NCBI GenBank assembly: GCA_963767685.1
Contig: CAVYEZ010000001.1
Location: forward strand, 124,001-188,000
Length of the DNA: 64,000 bases
Origin: Trebonia sp963767685
GTDB taxonomy: Bacteria > Actinomycetota > Actinomycetes > Streptosporangiales > Streptosporangiaceae
Reading direction: 5' to 3'
The position numbers were made by a program, and so were the translations under genes. Position 1 is the first letter of the stretch. Every line of letters starts with the position of its first letter. Of the stretch, positions 8,323-14,659 are shown one piece after another. The notes beneath the pieces were generated by a model. It ran no database searches, was not told where the DNA came from, and saw nothing but the letters and a program-made list of their open reading frames with translations.

Positions 8323-8347
8323 TGTGACGGGCCAGGATAGTTGTCAT
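8323..8347 (-). repeat. Inverted copy of the TGACAACTATCGTGGC repeat
   Basis: On the minus strand this reads ATGACAACTATCCTGGC then CCGTCACA, close to the two 26-base direct repeats at 11495 and 11570. Further TGACAACTA-like or TGACAACAA-like motifs lie at about 8415-8455 (minus strand). It abuts repeat copy A. Confidence 0.55.
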
Positions 8348-8424
8348 CTGGCTGCGGCGCCGAGCAGGTTGTTTGCTCGTGTTCGGCCACGGTGACTGTC
8401 ACTGTCTGGCCGTGATTGTTGTCA

Positions 8425-9171
8425 TCAGCCGTGAATTGCCACCGTAGTTGTCACCATGACGGGTGCTCCATGCTCATCGAGCAACACCCGGTTGCCGAGC
8501 GGCCGGGCGAGAGTTGCGGAGACCTCTCGCCTCTTGCCAACCGCCGTACGCAGACCGGTGACGTGCTCTTCCCTGACGGGGATTACCGCTACGGCGTTGC
8601 CCGACTCCAGGAACGTGGCTCCGGGGTAGCTGGTGTAGTACTCCGGGGCCCCGGTGAAGCTCAGCGTCAGCGTTCGGCCGTCACTCCCCAGTGATGCCCT
8701 GCTGCCGCGCCAGTAGAGGTCCTCCGCGTCTGGCGGCTGCCAGGACTGGCGGCTGGCAGCGGGATCGAGCACCCAGATGGGATCGGTCACGCCCTGGGCC
8801 TGGATGCACCAGGCAGGCAGGCGCTTCCGCCCCCGGTCGGTGGCGAACTCCCGCTCGCCGGCGACCGCGCTTTCCAGTAGCAGCGGCGGTCCCTCCCCAG
8901 GCCGAGGCTGGCCGCGCAGCGCCTCCAGGATTTGGGCAGGGAAGCCGGGCACCCCTTCGACCCAGCCGTTCAAGAAGGCCAGCTTCGTCTGCCCGTCCGG
9001 GAAAGCGCCCGACTGCGCGGCCGAGCTGAGCACTATCAGCGGCCGGGGCCGGCGGTCGGCGGGAAACCCGGCCCAGGCATGTAGCCCCTTGCGGGCCTTC
9101 TCTTCTCGATGGCCGCTTCGGCCCGAAGCCCGGGCTGACACTCTCCTGTCACCCCTGCGTGGCTCTTCCAT
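8425..9171 (-). CDS. Conserved actinobacterial protein of unknown function
   Basis: Start chosen at the ATG at 9171, preceded by a G-rich GGGGGG run; 248 residues. The first 45 residues are basic and poorly conserved-looking. The main domain runs from about residue 45 to 235 and has blocks I recall from actinobacterial hypothetical proteins: FLNGWVEGVPGFP, LPAWCIQAQGVTDPIWVLDP, LTLSFTGAPEYYTSYPGA, ESGNAVAVIPV and VSATLARPLGNRVLLDEHGA. There is no signal peptide or membrane segment and no recognisable active site. The last eight residues are encoded by repeat sequence (VTTTVAIHG comes from the TGACAACTA-type motifs), so the original C-terminus may have been replaced by an insertion. Cargo of the island by position. 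Confidence 0.6.
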   Translation of the reverse strand: MEEPRRGDRRVSARASGRSGHREEKARKGLHAWAGFPADRRPRPLIVLSSAAQSGAFPDGQTKLAFLNGWVEGVPGFPAQILEALRGQPRPGEGPPLLLESAVAGEREFATDRGRKRLPAWCIQAQGVTDPIWVLDPAASRQSWQPPDAEDLYWRGSRASLGSDGRTLTLSFTGAPEYYTSYPGATFLESGNAVAVIPVREEHVTGLRTAVGKRREVSATLARPLGNRVLLDEHGAPVMVTTTVAIHG

Positions 9172-9651
9172 TGACGCCCCCCCGCAGCCAGTCCTATGCC
9201 CAGGCAGCACCCCAGGCAGTGAAGCTGAGTCCCGCTCGGGCGACGATCTTGCCGGACGACTGCTCGTTCAACAGTGACAGCTCCACCGGGGCCTCGTGGA
9301 AACTGTGCATCCTGCCAGCACGGCTTGACAGAAATAACAGAAATAAGAGCATCAGAGTCGATCAGGCCTGTCTTCGGGTTGCTGGCCCTGACGCCTTTCA
9401 CTGCTACCCGACTAGGTCATACGAGCGCAGGCGGACGCCTCTCAAGAGGTGCCTCCTCCCCGTCGCTTCGCACCCCGCCCGACCGAGGCCAGCCAGCCCG
9501 AACCTGTACGCAAGGACCGGGGCAGCCGCAGAGCACACCCCTGGCACAAGCTCGCCCGGCCCGGCCGGATCGTCCACTACGCCGAACAGCGAAAGCTACT
9601 CACCGGGCAAGGCGACCGCCTGGCAAGAGACATCGACTACAACGCCCCGCC
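9172..9651. other. Non-coding or eroded stretch between cargo gene and repeat copy B
   Basis: No complete gene. Two faint traces exist. On the minus strand 9194-9310 is a 38-residue frame with protein-like composition (MHSFHEAPVELSLLNEQ...). On the plus strand, about 9530-9650, a frame contains HYAEQRKLLTGQGDRLARDI and then runs into the repeat. Neither matches a family I know. Confidence 0.4.
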
Positions 9652-9720
9652 TGTGACTTTGAATTTTAGTTGGCCCCTGTGAATTTTAGTTGGCCTGATA
9701 TCTTGTTCGACTAAAATCGG
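9652..9720 (-). repeat. Copy B of the terminal repeat (inverted)
   Basis: Begins TGTGACTTTGAATTTTAGTT and contains the unit TGTGAATTTTAGTTGGCC, ending CTAAAATCGG. It equals the reverse complement of 11381-11449 at 66 of 69 positions. The tandem 20-base units resemble the multiple terminal repeats of IS21-family elements, which is an inference from architecture. Confidence 0.8.
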
Positions 9721-9976
9721 AGTTAGTGCCATGACACGGTAGATGGCACTTTGCCAAGCTAGTTGGCACCACTGGGGCCGGGCCGGCTCGCGAACCGTGC
9801 CTGTGATCGCTATCTGGCCTGAAAGGGGCATCTGTACCGAGCCACGCCGCTAGGGCCTTCCTGTACCGTCACCAGCCTGCCCCGCTCGCCTTTAACATTG
9901 GCAGTCCGGTGACGGTGCCTTAGCCGATATCGCCACCGCACTACGCTTGCTGGTAACCCACGCTGGTCAATCGCAA

Positions 9977-10999
9977 TCAAGAGGCACCGTTCCTGAGGCC
10001 CTTGACGCCGATGAGGTTCGCGCGGTTTAGGTCCGCGCCGTTTAGGTCCGCGCCGGTAAGGTCCGCGCCGTTTAGCTCCGCGCCGGTAAGGTCCGCGCCG
10101 CCGAAACCCGCGCTTCTGAGGTCCGCGCCGGTAAGGTCCGCGTCCTTTAGGTGCGCGTGGTCTAGGTGCGCGCCGGCGAGGTGCGCGTAGCGGATGAACG
10201 CGTCGCTGAGGTCGGCGTAGCGGAGGTACGCGGAGTTGAGGTTCGCGCCGTTTAGGTTCGCGCCGTTTAGGTGCGCAGCGGTAAGGCCCGCGCCGGTGAA
10301 GTCCGCGCCGACGAGACCCGCGCCGGTGAAGTCCGCGCCGACGAGGTTCGCGTCGGTGAGGTTCGCGTCGTTTAGGTTCGCGTCGGTGAGGTCCGCGTAG
10401 CGGAGGTACGCCCCGGTGAGATTCGCATCAGTTAGGTCAACGATGGTTACGGAATCGTCATAGGCGATATTGCGGCTGACTACAACCGTCAGAGCGGCTT
10501 GGATATCGGTTGGCGGGCGGGAGGAGGCTGATGCTGGAGAACGGGCTGATTTGACAGTGGCCGCGGTGGCGTGGTCGCGGACAAATGCGCACAGCACGGC
10601 GACGACGGTGGGCTGGTCACGGAAGGAGTCTTGCATGATGCGCTGTAGCGCATAGATTCCGCCGAGTCGGACGTCCACGGAGGGGGAGCCGAGGTTGGAG
10701 ATGGCGGCGTTATATCGGTCGGTGATCTGTCCCTGCTCGGTGATCTGGAGCTGGGCATCTGTTGCCCGTATTGACAGGGATGTGAAGATCAGCGCGATGA
10801 CAGCAGCGAGGCCCGGCAGCACCGTTATAGAGATTTGTATCCAGTCACGCGGCGGCCGTGCAGTGACAGGACGGCCTGGACGCGCCCATCTGGGGCGGCG
10901 GCCGGGGTGAGGGGCTGTAGGGCGTGAAGCGCGCAGCGACGAGGGCAATTGCCTTGTTCGGCCAGTTCGGTTGGGTCGCATATGTCTATAAGAACCCAT
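9977..10999 (-). CDS. Membrane-anchored pentapeptide-repeat protein
   Basis: A 340-residue protein with three parts. Residues 1-52 are a basic cytosolic tail; 54-77 (IQISITVLPGLAAVIALIF) form one membrane segment; 78-126 hold the linker typical of this group (QITDRYNAAISNLGSPSVDV, then GGIYALQRIMQDS). From about residue 185 to 335 there are some 28 consecutive A(D/N)Lxx pentapeptides (TDANLTGAYLRYADLTDANL and so on), predicted to fold as a right-handed quadrilateral beta-helix. The role of such membrane pentapeptide proteins is unknown; gyrase-protecting members (Qnr, MfpA) lack the membrane segment. It lies between the inverted copies B (9652) and C (11381) of the island repeat, so it is probably mobile cargo. 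An alternative start is at 10981. Confidence 0.85.
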   Translation of the reverse strand: MGSYRHMRPNRTGRTRQLPSSLRASRPTAPHPGRRPRWARPGRPVTARPPRDWIQISITVLPGLAAVIALIFTSLSIRATDAQLQITEQGQITDRYNAAISNLGSPSVDVRLGGIYALQRIMQDSFRDQPTVVAVLCAFVRDHATAATVKSARSPASASSRPPTDIQAALTVVVSRNIAYDDSVTIVDLTDANLTGAYLRYADLTDANLNDANLTDANLVGADFTGAGLVGADFTGAGLTAAHLNGANLNGANLNSAYLRYADLSDAFIRYAHLAGAHLDHAHLKDADLTGADLRSAGFGGADLTGAELNGADLTGADLNGADLNRANLIGVKGLRNGAS

Positions 11000-11380
11000 G
11001 AAGGGCTGTAGCAGTCACTAAAAGCCCGGAGATGGCGGCTCTTGCCTCTACTTGGGGAGCCGGGCTGTCCGCTGCCGATGACAACGGAAATCCCCGGTGA
11101 GCGGATAGCGGCAGCACGTCGACTTCACCGCGCCTGGAGTCTGGTCAACCCCACCCAAATTCCCCTGGGCGGACACCCTACCCCCAGGCGTGAAACTCTC
11201 TCCCAGAGGAGCTGTCTGATCGCTTCCCGCGGACAGCATGCCTCTGACGCCTGCTGAACCGCAGTCGGCCCAGCCCCCACCCCACTACACCGGCCTGAAA
11301 GCCGAGTTCAACACCCTCGCGACCTCGTTCGACCACAAGATCGACACCAACCGCAGCTGACAGTTGGGATCATCACACCA

Positions 11381-11449
11381 CCGATTTTAGTCGAACAAGA
11401 TATCGGGCCAACTAAAATTCACAGGGGCCGACTAAAGTTCAAAGTCACA
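11381..11449 (+). repeat. Copy C of the terminal repeat
   Basis: Begins CCGATTTTAGTCGAACAAGA and ends TTCAAAGTCACA. It is the near-perfect inverted partner (66/69) of 9652-9720, enclosing the pentapeptide-repeat gene. Confidence 0.8.
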
Positions 11450-11494
11450 CCGCCTGTCCTCGGCAAGCTCACTGGTGACAGATCGCCTGGCCAG

Positions 11495-11595
11495 GTGACA
11501 ACTATCGTGGCCTGTCACAATCCGCCAACTACCCGCTCCAATTCCGCCGGTAATAGATGGCAACGGCCAGTGACAACTATCGTGGCGCGTCACAA
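11495..11595 (+). repeat. Pair of 26-base direct repeats, 75 bases apart
   Basis: GTGACAACTATCGTGGC followed by NNGTCACAA occurs at 11495-11520 and again at 11570-11595, identical at 24 of 26 positions. Each unit is itself partly palindromic (GTGAC...GTCAC). A related inverted copy is at 8323-8347. Confidence 0.75.
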
Positions 11596-11796
11596 CACGC
11601 CACGCACGGCCGCTAACGATCACGGCGCCAACCACCGTCGACCCTGCCACCCAAGCCGAACGTCACAAGCTCGTACGTGACCTCGGCCATTTCCTGGCTG
11701 GCGGTACCGGGCGTGTCGGGCTGGAATGTCGGTGACCCGGAGTAGTGTTCGATTAACGGTTTCGAATCAAGCTGCCGATCGAACGGAGCGACCTTC

Positions 11797-13800
11797 ATGG
11801 GATGGCAGGCAGGCGACAACCCGCGGCCGGGCAGCGAGCCCGGCCCGGGCGGTTGCCTGCCCGCGCGGTCCGCGGGCTTCGCGCACGGCGGGCGGTGGGA
11901 CGCCGCCCCGCCGTCCGCGCTGCTCGCGGCGGCGCTGGAGGCCGCCGCCGGGCCAGACGGCCAGTACCCGGGGGCAGGCACCGACGCGCTGGCCGGGATC
12001 GCCCGGCAGTGGGCGGCCATCGAGTCGTGGGCGGCGGCGGGCCTGCTGGGCGCTCTGCGCGCGATGACCCGCGAGGACCGTGACGGCCAGCCGCTGCTGC
12101 GCCGCCGGGCGGGCCTGCCCGACGGCTGGACTGACTCGCTGAACTACGAGGTCGCCGCCGCCCTGGCGATGGGCCCGGTGTCGGCGGGGAACCTCGCGGG
12201 CCTGGCCTGGACGCTGGGGGCGCGGCTGCCCGGCGTGGGCCGGCTGCTGGCGGACGGGACCCTGACCCGGGCGAAGGCGAAGCTGATCGCGGCGGTCTTC
12301 GAGCCGCTCGAGGAGGGGGAGGCGGCGCGGGCCGAGGCGCTGGTCCTGCCCGAGGTGGCCGGCAAGACCTACTTCCAGGTGGAGCGCCTCGCCTGGCGGG
12401 CCGCCCTGGCGGTGGCCCCGGACGTGGCGGAGCGGCGGCGGTCGGCGGCGGAGCGGGAACGCGCCCGGGTCACCGTGTTCCGGGAGGAGTCGGGCGCGGT
12501 CGGCCTGTCCGGCCGGGACCTCCCGGCCCCGCAGGCGCTGGCCGGGCACGCCAGCGTCGTGGCCCGGGCGAGGGACTACGAGGCGTCCGGCGCGTTCCCC
12601 GGCCAGACCACCTCCGGCCTGGAGGCCCTCGCCTACCTGCACCTGCTCAACGGGGTGACCGCCGCCGACGCGATCGCGTTCGCACGCACCGCCGCGGAAC
12701 CACCCGAAGGCGGACACCCCGAAGACGGCGATACCGGGCGCCCTAGCGACGATCAAGGACCCGACGGCGACGGAAAGGACCCGCGGGATGAGGCCGGCAG
12801 CCGCGCTGGCGCCCGTGACACGAGGAGCGCCGGCGGGAGCGACAGCGGCAACGGAAGCCACGGTGACGACCGGGAGCCTGACGGCGACGATCGGGGGCCT
12901 GACGGCGACGGCGGCCACCCCGGCGGCGAAGACCCCGGCGGCGAAGACCCCGGCGACGAAGACCCCGGCGGCCCGGGCGCCCCGGGTGACGGCAACGGCC
13001 CGGGCAGCGGGGACCACGGCCCGGGTGCCAGACGGAACCACCCGGTACTGCCCGAGGTAACGGTCCCGCTGGCCACCCTCCAAGGAACCGCGGCCCGGCC
13101 CGGCGACAACCGGCTGCTCGGCCCCCTCGACCCGGCCCTGGCCCGTGACCTCGCCGCCGCGGCGACCCGCTCTCCCGGCTCCCGCTGGGAGGTCACCGTC
13201 GTCGACGACCACGGGTACGCCGCCGGCCACGGCATCGCCCGCCAAAGACGAGGCCAGCGCCAGGAGCCGCAGCCGCCGCCCCCGGCCGGCTGCGCGCTGC
13301 CCGCGCGGGTGAACATCACCGTCACCGGGCAACACCTGCGGCAACTGGCGGTCCAGGCAACCGAGCCGCGCTCCGGCGCCCCGCCCGGCGACTGGGAACT
13401 CGCCCCGCGAACACCGGGCACGTGGACACTCACCCTGCCCGGCGGCCAGCACCTGGTCATCCGGTTCGACGTGGTGCCCACGCATGCCTGTGACCATGCG
13501 CACGAGGTCAGCTCCTACGAGCCGAGTGAGCGGCTGCGCCGCCTGGTTCAGGTCCGTGACCACGAGTGCACGTTCCCGCCCTGCTCACGACCTGCTCGTG
13601 AGAGTGATTTCGAACATGCGATCCCTTACGACAAGGGCGGAAGGACGGACGCGTGCAACGCCGGGGCCCGCAGCCGAAGGTGCCATCAGGTCAAACAGTC
13701 GCCAGGCTGGACCGTCACCCAGCCCAAGCCGGGCTGGCACCAGTGGCAGACTCCAACCGGCCGCACCTATATTCAGGAGCCGTGGCGCTACATCGCGTGA
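11797..13800 (+). CDS. DUF222 / HNH endonuclease (13E12-type) protein
   Basis: A 667-residue protein starting at an ATG after GGAGCGACCTT. Residues about 35-305 form a helical DUF222 domain (AIESWAAAGLLGALRAMTRE through GLEALAYLHLLNGVTAADAI). Residues about 305-420 are a low-complexity Gly/Asp/Pro-rich insert with tandem GGEDP repeats. Residues about 420-580 are a second helical part, and the C-terminus carries an HNH nuclease core: HECTFPPCSRPARESDFEHA, the DKGGRT loop and CHQVKQSPGW. The Cys pair and His residues fit a zinc-bound HNH fold. These proteins are multicopy in actinobacteria; the function is not established, although links to repair or mobile elements are suspected. It adjoins the repeat island, which may be meaningful. 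Confidence 0.88.
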   Translation: MGWQAGDNPRPGSEPGPGGCLPARSAGFAHGGRWDAAPPSALLAAALEAAAGPDGQYPGAGTDALAGIARQWAAIESWAAAGLLGALRAMTREDRDGQPLLRRRAGLPDGWTDSLNYEVAAALAMGPVSAGNLAGLAWTLGARLPGVGRLLADGTLTRAKAKLIAAVFEPLEEGEAARAEALVLPEVAGKTYFQVERLAWRAALAVAPDVAERRRSAAERERARVTVFREESGAVGLSGRDLPAPQALAGHASVVARARDYEASGAFPGQTTSGLEALAYLHLLNGVTAADAIAFARTAAEPPEGGHPEDGDTGRPSDDQGPDGDGKDPRDEAGSRAGARDTRSAGGSDSGNGSHGDDREPDGDDRGPDGDGGHPGGEDPGGEDPGDEDPGGPGAPGDGNGPGSGDHGPGARRNHPVLPEVTVPLATLQGTAARPGDNRLLGPLDPALARDLAAAATRSPGSRWEVTVVDDHGYAAGHGIARQRRGQRQEPQPPPPAGCALPARVNITVTGQHLRQLAVQATEPRSGAPPGDWELAPRTPGTWTLTLPGGQHLVIRFDVVPTHACDHAHEVSSYEPSERLRRLVQVRDHECTFPPCSRPARESDFEHAIPYDKGGRTDACNAGARSRRCHQVKQSPGWTVTQPKPGWHQWQTPTGRTYIQEPWRYIA

Positions 13801-13866
13801 ACGTGGAGCGCGCGCGAGTGCATGAGTCGGTCCTGCGTGAGTGGCTGCGGTCCTACGGCGTCCCGG

Positions 13867-14619
13867 TTAGGTGATCGTGATCCTGTGGGCGCGAAGCGCG
13901 CGGTAGAAGGGCTCGTGGTGAGCGCTGTAACGTGCCAGCATGGCGTTGTTGGCCGTGGTCGTCTCATAGCTGGTAGGCGACTGCGTGAACCCATTGCTCT
14001 CGCTCACCCGCACGTGCCAGCGGGCGCTCTGCCGCCACTCATCGCGGTGTCCGGGTGCCCAGTGCAAGGCCGGCCTGCTGAACGGGATGCCGACGGCGGC
14101 GCAGTAGGCCGCCACGGTCGCGGCCGGGTCAGCGATCAGGTCGTCTGAGTCCACGATGACCGGCTGAGCGCCGCCGGCCGCGAGAATGGCCTGGTAGAGA
14201 TCGTAAGCGTGCTCAAGCCCGATCTCGGACAGGGTCAGTCTGTGGCCTTGGAGCGCGTAGCAGGAGGCGGCGATCTCGGCGGGCGCGCGGATGAGGAACG
14301 TGTGCGTTGCCTCGGTGAGGAACCGCCGGTCGGCAAGCACCGCGTGGTGGCGGCGATCGGTGGTTTCCTTGAAGAACACGGTTGCGGTCCCGGCGAGGCC
14401 GCGCAGCGTCCTGATCAGCTCCGCGGGGTCAGAGACCGGGTGCCCGTCCACCAGAGCTGAGCCGTGGTCGGCGATGTTGTCGAACGGCTCGTGGAGCGCG
14501 ACGAGGCCGCCGTGCTCCAGCATGTACCGGAAGAACGCGGTTGAGCGTGAGCGCGGCGCCGCCCACATCGCGATGAGGCCGGGCCGGAGCATCCCCGATG
14601 GGTCGCCAGCCACGGTCAT
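13867..14619 (-). CDS. Sulfotransferase-like P-loop protein
   Basis: Start placed at the ATG at 14619 (MTVAGDPSGMLRP, 250 residues), which has GAGAGGAG five bases upstream; a longer frame from 14706 exists. The N-terminal WAAPRSRSTAFFRYML at 19-34 is the 5'-phosphosulfate-binding loop of PAPS-dependent sulfotransferases in the branch annotated 'sulfotransferase-like domain'. HTFLIRAPAEIAASCYAL corresponds to the 3'-phosphate-binding segment, and VIVDSDDLIADPAATV is the typical later motif. It would transfer sulfate from PAPS to an unknown acceptor or, as with some members of this branch, act on branched-chain metabolites. It follows the ABC permease gene by 40 bases on the same strand but need not belong to that operon. 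Confidence 0.75.
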   Translation of the reverse strand: MTVAGDPSGMLRPGLIAMWAAPRSRSTAFFRYMLEHGGLVALHEPFDNIADHGSALVDGHPVSDPAELIRTLRGLAGTATVFFKETTDRRHHAVLADRRFLTEATHTFLIRAPAEIAASCYALQGHRLTLSEIGLEHAYDLYQAILAAGGAQPVIVDSDDLIADPAATVAAYCAAVGIPFSRPALHWAPGHRDEWRQSARWHVRVSESNGFTQSPTSYETTTANNAMLARYSAHHEPFYRALRAHRITIT

Positions 14620-14659
14620 CAGCTCCTCTCTCAGCGCGCCAGCATATTCGCTGGTGCGC

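Larger units (their letters stand above)
11000..11796. other. Repeat-containing stretch without a recognised gene
   Basis: This stretch holds repeat copy C and the paired 26-base repeats. A 40-residue frame at 11238-11360 on the plus strand (MPLTPAEPQSAQPPPHYTGL...) ends just before copy C; its composition is protein-like (LKAEFNTLATSFDHKIDTNR), but I cannot name it and it could be the remnant of a larger gene. The remainder precedes the DUF222/HNH gene. Confidence 0.4.

Noticed and set aside
10002..10440. Regular 15-base spacing, possible satellite or CRISPR-like array
   Set aside because: The periodicity is that of codons for pentapeptide repeats on the minus strand; no conserved repeat-spacer structure.
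7327..11796. Prophage or integrative element
   Set aside because: No integrase, phage structural gene, relaxase or att-like direct repeat with a tRNA was found; only short transposon-like ends.
11767..13563. A 598-codon minus-strand frame
   Set aside because: Antisense to the DUF222/HNH gene, low-complexity, without domains.
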